Part shown: piece by piece, positions 30,863 through 40,030 of the stretch | Layout of the letters: each line of letters opens with the position of its first letter | How positions within the stretch are numbered: position 1 is the stretch's first letter | Assembly (NCBI GenBank): GCA_011526105.1 | Contig: WYAZ01000059.1 | Coordinates: 62,001 to 126,000, forward strand | DNA from: Deltaproteobacteria bacterium | GTDB lineage: Bacteria; Myxococcota; Kuafuiibacteriia; Kuafuiibacteriales; Kuafuiibacteriaceae | Reading direction: 5' to 3' | DNA length: 64,000 bases | Notes under the pieces: model-generated | The model's database searches: none | What the model saw: only the letters and a program-made list of their open reading frames with translations | What the model was told of the DNA's origin: nothing | Program-made: the position numbers and the translations under genes

Positions 30863-32269
30863 ATGGACTTCGCTCGCACGAAGCGGCCTTCCCGCTGGCC
30901 TTGGTTGCTCGCCGTTCTCATCCCGCTGCTCGGCGTGGGAGGTCTCGGCGTGGCCGTCGGCCGGAGAGTCGGCGGGACGCCGCAACTGAGCGCGGCGCCC
31001 GACCTGCCGGGCATCGGCGCCAAGACCTCGGTCGTGATCGAGGCTCGCGAGCCAGTGCGAGGGCTGGTGACGCTCGAGGTGAGTCTGCTTCAGGGAGACC
31101 GAGTGATCGATCTCGAGCGAAAGACCTATACGCCGCAGCCCGCCCATCTCCCCTGGGGCCCGAAGACGGAGAGTGATCGACTCGAGCTCTCCTTGAGCCG
31201 AGAGATCCTGCCGGGCCTGGTCGAAGGGCAGGCCACGCTTCGTGTCACCGCCGGGACCGCGGGCACTTGGCTTCGCACGCCGGAGCCTGCGGTGTTGTCG
31301 ATGGAGTTGCCGGTGCGCTTCACACCACCGAGCATCGCGGTGCGTTCCACGCAGACCTATGCGGCTCAAGGCGGCGCGGAGGCGGTGGTCTACACCGTCG
31401 GTGAGTCCGCGAGGAGGCACGGTGTGCAGGCTGGGGAGTGGTTCTTTCCTGGCTACCCCGTGGAGGCGGGCGAGGGCGGAGCGGTTCGGAGTTACTACTC
31501 GATCTTCGCCGTGCCCTACGACATGGCCGATGCGTCCGAGATACGCCTCATCGCGGAGGATGCTCTTGGCAACGCCGCGACCCGCAGCTTCGTCGACACC
31601 TTCAAGGCGAGACCCTTCAAGACCGACAAGATCACCGTCACGGATCGTTTCCTCGACACCGTGGTGCCTCAGATCATTGCTGATACGCCTGGCTTTCGTG
31701 ACCGGGGTTCGACGCTCGACAACTACCTGGCCATCAACGGGGAGATGCGCAAAGAGAACAACGAACAGCTGAAGTCCCTTGCGGAGAAGACAGAGGCTCG
31801 GTTCCTCTGGAAGAAGCCTTTCCTCCAAATGCCCGGCAAGGTCTTCTCGGCCTTCGCGGACCACCGAACCTACGAGTACCAGGGCCGCGAAGTCGACAAG
31901 CAGTTTCACCTGGGCTTCGACATCGCTTCGACGCAGAAGGCCGAGATCCCCGCCGCCAACGACGGCAAGGTGGTCTTCGCGGGCAACCTCGGCATCTACG
32001 GCCAGGCCGTGGTGCTCGATCACGGATGCGGGATATCGAGCCTCTACGGTCACCTCTCATTGATCGAGGTGAAGCCGGGAGACGTGGTGACCCGAGGGCA
32101 GCCTCTGGGGCGAACGGGAGACACCGGGCTTGCGCTCGGAGACCACCTCCACTTCACCATGCTGCTTCACGGGCTGCCGGTGACCCCGATCGAGTGGTGG
32201 GACGGTCACTGGATTCAAGACCGCATCGCCTTGAAGCTGGGGGCGGCGCTGCCGTTCGAGGTCGACTGA
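30863..32269 (+). CDS. M23-family (LytM) metallopeptidase
   Basis: 468 residues, ATG start. A single N-terminal hydrophobic segment (WPWLLAVLIPLLGVGGLGVAVG) anchors it or serves as signal. The middle ~300 residues are beta-rich with no recognised domain. The C-terminal LytM domain keeps all zinc and catalytic residues: H349-x3-D353 (HLGFDIA), YGHLS with the catalytic His, and H428-L-H430 (HLHF). It probably cuts peptidoglycan cross-links or peptides in the periplasm. It begins a tight plus-strand run; the phosphatase gene starts 4 bp after its stop. Confidence 0.88.
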   Translation: MDFARTKRPSRWPWLLAVLIPLLGVGGLGVAVGRRVGGTPQLSAAPDLPGIGAKTSVVIEAREPVRGLVTLEVSLLQGDRVIDLERKTYTPQPAHLPWGPKTESDRLELSLSREILPGLVEGQATLRVTAGTAGTWLRTPEPAVLSMELPVRFTPPSIAVRSTQTYAAQGGAEAVVYTVGESARRHGVQAGEWFFPGYPVEAGEGGAVRSYYSIFAVPYDMADASEIRLIAEDALGNAATRSFVDTFKARPFKTDKITVTDRFLDTVVPQIIADTPGFRDRGSTLDNYLAINGEMRKENNEQLKSLAEKTEARFLWKKPFLQMPGKVFSAFADHRTYEYQGREVDKQFHLGFDIASTQKAEIPAANDGKVVFAGNLGIYGQAVVLDHGCGISSLYGHLSLIEVKPGDVVTRGQPLGRTGDTGLALGDHLHFTMLLHGLPVTPIEWWDGHWIQDRIALKLGAALPFEVD

Positions 32270-32272
32270 GCC

Positions 32273-32743
32273 ATGCCGAAGAAGCTCTTGTTTGTCTGTC
32301 TCGGTAACATCTGCCGCTCCCCGGCGGCCGAGGGCGTGTTCCTCCACCTCTTGCGCGAGGCGGGGATCGAGTCCGAGTTCGAGGTGGACTCCGCCGGCAC
32401 CGGCGGCTGGCACGCGGGCGAGTCGGCCGACAGACGGATGCGGGCTGCGGCCCAGAAGCGCGGCGTGCATCTGCCCAGCGTTGCGCGCCAGGTCCGCCCC
32501 GCCGACTTCGAGCGCTTCGACCTGATCCTGGCGATGGACTCGGACAATCAGAGTTCGCTCTTGGCTTCGGCGCCCCCCGCCGCGCGTCACAAGGTGCGGC
32601 TCTTTCGCGACTGGGATGATCAAGGGCGAGGTGAGGACGTGCCGGACCCTTACTACGGCGGGCCGGAGGGCTTCGATCTCGTGCTCGACATCGTCACGCG
32701 CTCCGGTCGCGCTCTGCTCGCCGAACTTCGGGCCGCCCGGTGA
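32273..32743 (+). CDS. Low-molecular-weight protein tyrosine phosphatase-family protein
   Basis: 156 residues, ATG start. The P-loop CLGNICRSP is at residues 9-17, so Cys9 is the nucleophile and Arg15 binds phosphate. The general-acid Asp lies in VPDPYYGGPEGF. The length is standard and the fold complete. The gene overlaps the fructosamine-kinase-like gene by 4 bp (GTGA). Published work on bacterial FN3K homologues described adjacent LMW-PTP homologues that dephosphorylate ribulosamine 5-phosphates, so a protein-deglycation role is as likely as tyrosine phosphatase activity. Confidence 0.88.
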   Translation: MPKKLLFVCLGNICRSPAAEGVFLHLLREAGIESEFEVDSAGTGGWHAGESADRRMRAAAQKRGVHLPSVARQVRPADFERFDLILAMDSDNQSSLLASAPPAARHKVRLFRDWDDQGRGEDVPDPYYGGPEGFDLVLDIVTRSGRALLAELRAAR

Positions 32744-33627
32744 AACCGGGCCGTTTCACCCGCGTGGAGCACGCGCTCGGCCGGGTCATGGGACGTGAGA
32801 TCGTGGTTCGTGATGCTCGGGCGCTCGGCGGCGGCTCGATGGCCCAGACCACGCGCATCGAGACTTCGGGCGGTTCTTTCGTGCTCAAAGCCATGGACGG
32901 CGGCGGGGCAGAGGTCTTGGCGGCCGAGGCCCGCGGGCTTCTTGCGCTCGCGGCGGCCGAGTCGGGGCTGCGAGTCCCCGCGGTCATCCATCTCGAACTC
33001 GAAGCGCCAGCGTTCCTCGTCCTCGAGTACCTGGCGCCCGCAGCGCCGAGGTCCGACTTCGATGAGCGTTTGGGCCGGGGTCTCGCGCTCTTGCACCGGA
33101 GCACGAGTCCCTTCTTCGGCTTCGAGTCGGACAACTTCTGCGGTGCCACTCCGCAGCCAAACCCTCCGACCTCCAAGTGGTGCGAGTTCTACGCCGAGCA
33201 CCGGCTTCGCCCGCAGGTGACACGGGCCGCGAGCGCCGGACTTCTGTCGCCGACCGAGCGCCGGTCGCTCGAGCGCTTCATCGATGCGCTCTCTTCACGC
33301 ATCAGCGAGCCGCCCGAAGGACCGGCGCTGATTCACGGCGACCTCTGGTCGGGCAACTCGATCGTGGACGACGGAGGGCTTCCGGCGATCATCGACCCCG
33401 CGTGTTACTTCGCCCATCGCGAGGCGGAGCTGGGCATGATGACGCTCTTCGGCGGGTTCTCCGGTCGGGTCTACTCCGCATACGAGGAGGCCTTTCCCCT
33501 GGCGCCGGGCTGGCGCGACCGAAACCCAGTCTACCAGGTCTATCATCTCCTGAACCATCTGAACCTGTTTGGCGCGAGCTACCGGGCGCAGGTCATGGGT
33601 CTCATTCGAGCATCGTCTGTTGCGTGA
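32740..33627 (+). CDS. Fructosamine/ketosamine 3-kinase-family protein
   Basis: 295 residues, GTG start overlapping the phosphatase stop. The APH/FN3K kinase fold is clear: GGGSMAQTTRIETSGGSFVLK with the ATP lysine, HGDLWSGN with the catalytic Asp, and IDPACYFAHREAELGM, which is the FN3K signature. N-terminal lobe and C-terminal helices (VYQVYHLLNHLNLFGASY) complete the family length. Bacterial members phosphorylate ribulosamines or erythrulosamines on proteins so that the sugar detaches. Coupling with the phosphatase suggests a two-step repair pathway. Confidence 0.88.
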   Translation: MKPGRFTRVEHALGRVMGREIVVRDARALGGGSMAQTTRIETSGGSFVLKAMDGGGAEVLAAEARGLLALAAAESGLRVPAVIHLELEAPAFLVLEYLAPAAPRSDFDERLGRGLALLHRSTSPFFGFESDNFCGATPQPNPPTSKWCEFYAEHRLRPQVTRAASAGLLSPTERRSLERFIDALSSRISEPPEGPALIHGDLWSGNSIVDDGGLPAIIDPACYFAHREAELGMMTLFGGFSGRVYSAYEEAFPLAPGWRDRNPVYQVYHLLNHLNLFGASYRAQVMGLIRASSVA

Positions 33628-33658
33628 GCGAGATCGGGGTGGTAGCGGCGTCGCGGAC

Positions 33659-34495
33659 ATGGGCAAGAAGAAGAAGTCGAAGAAGAAGTCAAAAGCCTCG
33701 AAGGCGGACCGCTACGCGCTTTATCTGCACTCCGTGCAGGCCCCGTCCTACGACGTGAAGTTCTTCCGGCGGGTCTACAAGTCCTACTTTGACGAGAAGC
33801 CCAAGATCCTGCGCGAGGACTTCTGCGGGACGGCCGCCGTGTGCTGCCACTGGGTGAAGGGGAGGCCGGACTGCTTTGGCTACGGGGTGGATCTCGATCC
33901 CGAGCCGCTCTTCTGGGGCGAGGAGCACAACCTGAAGGCGCTCAAGGCCGCCGATCGCGCGCGCGTGCACTTCATCCAAGGGGACGTTCGCACCGCGGTG
34001 ACCCCGAAAGCAGACGTCGTTGCCGCTCAGAATTTCTCGTACTGTACGTTCAAGACCCGCGATGCGCTCCGCGAGTACTTCCGCGCGGCGCTCTCCCAGC
34101 TCGCCGACCGTGGCGTGCTCGTTCTCGATCTCTTCGGAGGCTACGAGTCGATCGAGGACAACCGCGAGGACGTGGTCGAGTACGACGAGTTCGACTACGT
34201 CTGGGAGCAGGCGAAGTTCGATCCGATCACACACGATAGCGAGTTTCACATCCACTTCCGCTTTGCGGACGGCAGCGAGCTTCAACGTGCGTTCAGCTAC
34301 CACTGGCGGCTCTGGACGATCCCCGAAGTGAGAGAGCTCCTGCTCGAGGCCGGTTTCGATCGGGCCGATGTGTACTGGGAAGGCACGGACGAAGACGGCG
34401 ACGGAGACGGGGTCTTCCGCCGCCAGGAACAGGGCGAGAGCGACCCGGCCTGGAACGCCTATGTCATCGGGATCAAAGGCCCGGCGAAAGGCTAG
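33659..34495 (+). CDS. Class I SAM-dependent methyltransferase
   Basis: 278 residues. I use ATG 33659 (MGKKKKSKKKSK); upstream codons in this frame overlap the kinase gene. The Lys-rich tail (1-17) may bind nucleic acid or membranes. The methyltransferase core follows: ILREDFCGTAAVCCHWVK in place of motif I, YGVDLDPEPLFWGEEHNL as motif II, and VLVLDLFGGYESIEDNRED. The family is widespread but its substrate is unknown to me. It lies 31 bp after the deglycation kinase, on the same strand. Confidence 0.78.
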   Translation: MGKKKKSKKKSKASKADRYALYLHSVQAPSYDVKFFRRVYKSYFDEKPKILREDFCGTAAVCCHWVKGRPDCFGYGVDLDPEPLFWGEEHNLKALKAADRARVHFIQGDVRTAVTPKADVVAAQNFSYCTFKTRDALREYFRAALSQLADRGVLVLDLFGGYESIEDNREDVVEYDEFDYVWEQAKFDPITHDSEFHIHFRFADGSELQRAFSYHWRLWTIPEVRELLLEAGFDRADVYWEGTDEDGDGDGVFRRQEQGESDPAWNAYVIGIKGPAKG

Positions 34496-34507
34496 ACGGC
34501 CTTCTCC

Positions 34508-35764
34508 ATGTTCCGAGCGACGTTGCTGCTCTGCATCCTTTGCAGCCTCGTCGGCGAGCGAGCCTTTGCGGGATCTCACCTGCCGCTCGAGAGTCGTCAG
34601 AGAGAGCTCCGACCCAATGCGCTCATTCCGTTGCTCGAGCGCGGTGAGCTTGCGCTGATCGAGGTGAGCGCGTCCGGCGAGTCCAAGCAGATCGCGGTGA
34701 TGGCCATGATCGCCGTTCCGCCGGAGGAGGCTTACGACGCGATCCTCGACGTCGAGGCTTATCCGAAGTTCCTCAAGGGCATGAAGCGGACCCGCATCAC
34801 CCAGAAGACCCCTTCGGTCTTGGGCTACGAGTGGCAGCTCGACCTCCCCATATTCGACCTGCAGGGACAACGAGCGATGCGGGGGCGGCGTCCTCGTCTC
34901 ATCGAGGTGCGTGGCACGGCGGGGCACTTCAAGACCTCTCAGGACCGCTGGGAGTTCTACGGCATCGATGGAGGGAAACGCACGGTGGCGGTCCTCTACC
35001 GCGCGGTCGAGTTCAAGGACGCGGGTCTGGTGCTCCGGACGCTCACCCAGCTCGAGCCTTCGATGGCGAACGCGCTCAGCCTCGCGATGGCCTTCGTTCA
35101 GGTTCGGTCGCTGCGCCTTCACCTCGAGAGGCGGGCGGCGCCCTCGTATCGTCCGCTGCTCGGGCCGGTGCCGGAGCTCGAGCCCATCCCCATGGGGTCC
35201 GAGGGTGCCCGTCCGGAGGCCATCGCCCCGCTGCTCGATCTGGGCCTGCTCGCGCTCGTCGAGTCGGATGCGGAGGGCTCCCTTCGGCAGGCGACCATCT
35301 GGGCGAACGTCCAAGCTCCCGCCGCGAAGCTGCGTGGGGTGGTCCTCGAGGCCTCGGAGTACGCGCGTTTCATCCCCACCTTCAAGGAGACCAAGCTCTC
35401 GAAGCTGAAGGAGGGCCATCTCCGTCTCGAGTGGACCTTGGATGTGCCGCTGGTCTCTGTCTCCGGGGTGACGGACATCTTCCCGCGGGCCGATGGGGCC
35501 ATTGACATGCTCGCGGTCTCTGGCGACGTCGAGCGGGCGCGATGGCGCTGGTCGTTCACGGAGCAGGGCGAGGCGACGCTGCTCGTCCATCAAGTCTACA
35601 GCGACGTGCGCGAGGCGAGCTGGTTCGTGGAGAAACTCGTCGATCGGGAGCCTCTGCTCGAGCACGGCATCGTGGTCGCATCGAGCGCTATCGGCGTACA
35701 GGCGATCAAGGCACGCAGCGAAGGTCGGAGGCCGGATTCCGAGGCCTCGACGCCCGAGAAGTAG
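34508..35764 (+). CDS. Exported protein with two SRPBCC/START-like domains
   Basis: 418 residues, ATG start. Signal peptide MFRATLLLCILCSLVGERAFAG with likely cleavage after AFA. Two similar ~170-residue halves follow (about 40-215 and 225-405), each starting with a short helix and an ALIPLLERGELALIEV or AIAPLLDLGLLALVES phrase. Each then has the SRPBCC pattern of a strand plus PPEEAYDAILDVEAYPKFL (first) and PAAKLRGVVLEASEYARFI (second). This is an internal duplication of a hydrophobic-ligand-binding fold. The periplasmic ligand is unknown; lipid carriage is an inference. Confidence 0.7.
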   Translation: MFRATLLLCILCSLVGERAFAGSHLPLESRQRELRPNALIPLLERGELALIEVSASGESKQIAVMAMIAVPPEEAYDAILDVEAYPKFLKGMKRTRITQKTPSVLGYEWQLDLPIFDLQGQRAMRGRRPRLIEVRGTAGHFKTSQDRWEFYGIDGGKRTVAVLYRAVEFKDAGLVLRTLTQLEPSMANALSLAMAFVQVRSLRLHLERRAAPSYRPLLGPVPELEPIPMGSEGARPEAIAPLLDLGLLALVESDAEGSLRQATIWANVQAPAAKLRGVVLEASEYARFIPTFKETKLSKLKEGHLRLEWTLDVPLVSVSGVTDIFPRADGAIDMLAVSGDVERARWRWSFTEQGEATLLVHQVYSDVREASWFVEKLVDREPLLEHGIVVASSAIGVQAIKARSEGRRPDSEASTPEK

Positions 35765-35773
35765 GCTCGCCGT

Positions 35774-35988
35774 TTAAGGACGCAAGGTGGGCTTGCCGAT
35801 GATCTGGCCTCGCTCGAGGAGCTCGTGGGCGTCCGCTGCTCCTTTCAGCTCGAGCCCCGCCCGAGACCAGAGCCACCACCCGGCCGCCACGCGGTTCAGG
35901 ACCTCGGCCACGCTCGGGACGGTGCCTCCCGCTCCACCTCGAAGGGGCGGGCCCCTCGGCCCGGCTCTCAGGTCTCGATGACCCGCAT
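35774..35988 (-). pseudogene. Remnant of an MDR-type (zinc-less alcohol dehydrogenase/quinone reductase) gene with internal deletion
   Basis: Reading the minus strand, ATG 35988 gives MRVIET and then an in-frame stop, with further MDR-like N-terminal sequence (ARPFEVEREAP). After a frame change it reads VPSVAEVLNRVAAG, WWLWSRAG, resembling the conserved N-terminal D-W-x-x-R-x-G region of these enzymes. It then jumps straight to a typical MDR C-terminus, KGAADAHELLERGQIIGKPT, ending LRP and TAA at 35774. About 250 central codons, including the Rossmann domain, are missing. It fills most of the 355-bp gap between the SRPBCC gene and the hybrid kinase gene; the remaining ~130 bp hold a palindrome and the kinase leader. 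Confidence 0.65.
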
Positions 35989-36001
35989 CCTCGCGTTCGT
36001 A

Positions 36002-36018
36002 GGCGTGAAGCTCACGCC
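36002..36018. repeat. 7-bp perfect inverted repeat upstream of the MDR remnant
   Basis: GGCGTGA, 3-nt loop AGC, TCACGCC. It lies 13 bp upstream of the remnant's ATG, where a regulator operator for the lost oxidoreductase would sit. There is no T tract, so it does not look like a terminator. Confidence 0.4.
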
Positions 36019-36119
36019 CTAGGGAGCCAAAATGCCGAACGTTCCGTGGTCGAGCCGAGCAAGGCCCTTGTGCTCTCCCCGAAGGAGTGGTTCTGTCTCC
36101 TCTCTAGGGGGGATGGGTC

Positions 36120-38117
36120 ATGAGGCACGAAGGCGAGCCGCCCGGGGGGGCCGCAAGCCCAACGAGCCTGGAGCCGCACGACTTGGCTCGTGCGCTTCAG
36201 GAGTTGGAAGAACGATTCGAGGCGCTGGCCGATGCCTCGGTCGACGGGGTTGTCATCAGCGCTGGGGGGCAGGTGCTGGAGGTCAACCGTGCGGGCGCCG
36301 AGATGCTCGGGCTCCAGCCGGGCGACATGGTCGCGCACGCCATCCGCGAGTACTTTGACGAGCCCGACCTCGCGGTTGTGGCCGCGAACATCGCCGCCGG
36401 CCGCGAGGAGCCCTACGAGGTGCACATGCGGCATCCGGACGGGCGGAGGATTCCGATCGAGCTCCGAGCGAAGAACGTGCAGTACATGGGCGGCCCTGCG
36501 CGGGCGACCGTGGTGCGAGATATCTCCGAACGACGCAAGGCCGAGGCGGTGCTGGGGCGGTGGGAGCACCTGTTTCGGAACACGCAGTTTGGCATCGCCA
36601 CGCTCGATGAGCACATGAGGTTCGAGCTGCTCAACGCGGCCTTCGCTCGAACACACGGGTTCAGCGCTGCGGAGCTCCGCGGCGCGCCGATGGGAATCGT
36701 TCTCTCCGAGAAGTCGGCGTCCGTCATGGAGCAGCAGATGCTCCGAACGCAGGAGGAAGGTCGGCGGCTCTTCGAGTCTCGGCATCAACGCAAGGACGGA
36801 AGTGAGTTTCCCGTTCTCGTGGACTTGAGCTTCGTGCGCCAAGACCGAGGCCAGGGCCCCTACTACGCGATGCACATTCGGGATCTGAGCGATGAGCACG
36901 CCGCCCAGCGCGCGAGACATGCGCTCGAAGAGCGTGTTCGCCACAGCGAGAAGCTCGAAAGCCTCGGCATTCTCGCGGGCGGGATCGCGCACGACTTCAA
37001 CAACTTGCTCGTGGGTATCCTCGGGAATGCGGACCTACTGGTGCACGAGCTGCCCCCCGACTCGAGGTCGCGTACAAGCGCGGAGAACCTCCGCGTGGCG
37101 GCCCGTCGGGCCGCGGGACTCACCCAGCAGATGCTCGCGTACTCCGGTAAGACTCAGCTCGAGCTCGTACCGCTTGCGCTCAACGATCTCGTGAAAGAGA
37201 TGGACAGCCTGCTCGACAAGGCGCTCTCGCATCGGGTTCCGCTGCAGTTTGACCTGTCGGACGCCGAGCCCGTTGTGCTCGGGGATGGCACTCAGTTGCG
37301 TCAGGTGCTGATGAACCTGATCACGAACGCCGCGGATGCCGCTCCAGAAGGGTCCGGACGCATCACGGTTCGCACCGGACTTCAGCGTGGGACGCCCGAG
37401 GGCTTCGTCGCGGTTCACCCCGATTCGGGAGAGCCCGCGCCTGGGCCCCATGTGTACATGGAGGTCTCGGACAACGGCGTCGGCATGCCCTCTGAAACGG
37501 TGGGGCGTATGTTCGAGCCGTTCTTTACCACCAAGTTCGCTGGCCGCGGGCTCGGGCTCGCGGCCGCGCTGGGTATCGTGCGCAGTCATCGAGGTGCGAT
37601 CCTCGTTCGCTCGGCGGTCGGGGAGGGAACCTCGGTGAGGGTGTTGCTGCCGGCCGCTTCCGAGTTACCTGAGGCCAAGACCGTACTCAAGTCGGGCTCC
37701 GCTGCGTGGAAGGCCTCGGGGCGCGCGCTGGTAGTGGACGATGAACTCGCCGTTCGACACGTAGCCTCGGCCATCCTGAGCCGCGCCGGCTTCGAAGTCG
37801 AGGTCGCGGTGGACGGGGAACAGGCCCTCGAACTCGTCGACGCGGCGACGGTTCCTTTTCGGTTTGTGCTCTTGGACATGACCATGCCCAGGATGAGTGG
37901 GGCCGAGGTGTATCGGGTGATCAGGGCGAGACACCCAGACATCCATGTACTGCTCTCGAGCGGCTATGCTGAGCGGGACGCGGCCGCAGAAGTCAGCGAG
38001 GGGGCCCCCATTCACTTCATCCAGAAGCCCTACGAGGTGGCCGCTCTCTTGCGTTCGGTGCGCAGGCTGCTGGGCGAGGGTCACGGCACAGGCGACCTGC
38101 CCGAACGACCGGGCTGA
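36120..38117 (+). CDS. Hybrid sensor histidine kinase (PAS-PAS-HisKA-HATPase-REC)
   Basis: 665 residues, ATG start. No transmembrane segment, so it is cytoplasmic. PAS domain 1 lies at about 25-145 (FEALADASVDGVVISAGGQVLEVN) and PAS 2 at about 148-265 (HLFRNTQFGIATLDEHMRFELLN). A HisKA domain with phospho-acceptor H291 in GGIAHDFNNLL follows. The ATPase domain has N (NLITNAADAA), DNGVGMP and GLGLAAALGIV boxes. The C-terminal receiver (about 540-655) has phospho-acceptor Asp586 in VLLDMTMPRMSG and the Lys of IQKPYE. It is complete and probably self-relays phosphate. The gene is convergent with the RegA-like regulator gene (9 bp between stops). Confidence 0.92.
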   Translation: MRHEGEPPGGAASPTSLEPHDLARALQELEERFEALADASVDGVVISAGGQVLEVNRAGAEMLGLQPGDMVAHAIREYFDEPDLAVVAANIAAGREEPYEVHMRHPDGRRIPIELRAKNVQYMGGPARATVVRDISERRKAEAVLGRWEHLFRNTQFGIATLDEHMRFELLNAAFARTHGFSAAELRGAPMGIVLSEKSASVMEQQMLRTQEEGRRLFESRHQRKDGSEFPVLVDLSFVRQDRGQGPYYAMHIRDLSDEHAAQRARHALEERVRHSEKLESLGILAGGIAHDFNNLLVGILGNADLLVHELPPDSRSRTSAENLRVAARRAAGLTQQMLAYSGKTQLELVPLALNDLVKEMDSLLDKALSHRVPLQFDLSDAEPVVLGDGTQLRQVLMNLITNAADAAPEGSGRITVRTGLQRGTPEGFVAVHPDSGEPAPGPHVYMEVSDNGVGMPSETVGRMFEPFFTTKFAGRGLGLAAALGIVRSHRGAILVRSAVGEGTSVRVLLPAASELPEAKTVLKSGSAAWKASGRALVVDDELAVRHVASAILSRAGFEVEVAVDGEQALELVDAATVPFRFVLLDMTMPRMSGAEVYRVIRARHPDIHVLLSSGYAERDAAAEVSEGAPIHFIQKPYEVAALLRSVRRLLGEGHGTGDLPERPG

Positions 38118-38126
38118 GACGCGACC

Positions 38127-38694
38127 TCAGTCTTTGGGCGGGTACTTCTGAAGCTTCCGTTGCAGGGAACGCCGATGCATGCCGAGTCGGCGCGCCGCCT
38201 CCGAGATGTTGCCGGCCGAGTCCTCGAGGACCCGATTGATGTGTTCCCATTCGGCGCGGGCCAGCGAGGGCGCCTTGAAGTCCGCCGCAGACTCTTCGCG
38301 GGTTGGGTCACGCTCGAGGCCGGCGAGGATCTCGTCGGCGTCGGCGGGCTTGCTGAGATAGTGCGTCGCGCCCAGGCGCATGCTCTCGATGGCGGTGGCG
38401 ATGCTTCCATAGCCAGTGAGGATCAGGATCTTGAGGTCATCGTGCTCCGCCCTCAGATCTCGGGCGAGCTCGAGTCCGGACCGACCCGGCATCTTGAGGT
38501 CGAGCACCGCATACCGCGGAGGGGCGGAGTGAGCCTCGCGCATCGCCTCATCGTAAGATCCGGCCTGCGATACGGAGTAGCCCCGGTCCACGAAGGCTCG
38601 GGCGAGCCGCTGTCGCAGCACCGGGTCGTCGTCCACGACCAAGATCAGCCCACGCTCCTTGTCGGTCGACGAAGCGGAGTCCAGCACGAAGGAA

Positions 38695-38702
<8 letters not shown>
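38127..38702 (-). CDS. regA: RegA/PrrA/ActR-type response regulator
   Basis: 191 residues, ATG start. Receiver domain with acidic pocket VVDDDP (22-27), phospho-acceptor D68 in YAVLDLKMPGRSG, the Thr of LTGYG and the Lys of LSKPAD. A short linker leads to a Fis-type helix-turn-helix (INRVLEDSAGNISEAARRLGMHRRSLQRKL), exactly the RegA layout and length. RegA proteins control photosynthesis, respiration, nitrogen and carbon genes in response to redox state. The gene overlaps the RegB-like kinase gene by 8 bp. Confidence 0.88.
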
Positions 38703-40005
<1,303 letters not shown>

Positions 40006-40030
40006 GAAGGCCGACCGTGGCCTTCGCCCC

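Noticed and set aside
33689-35665. 658-codon open frame antisense to the methyltransferase and SRPBCC genes
   Set aside because: It spans two intact genes and their gap, with no recognisable motif and shadow-like composition.
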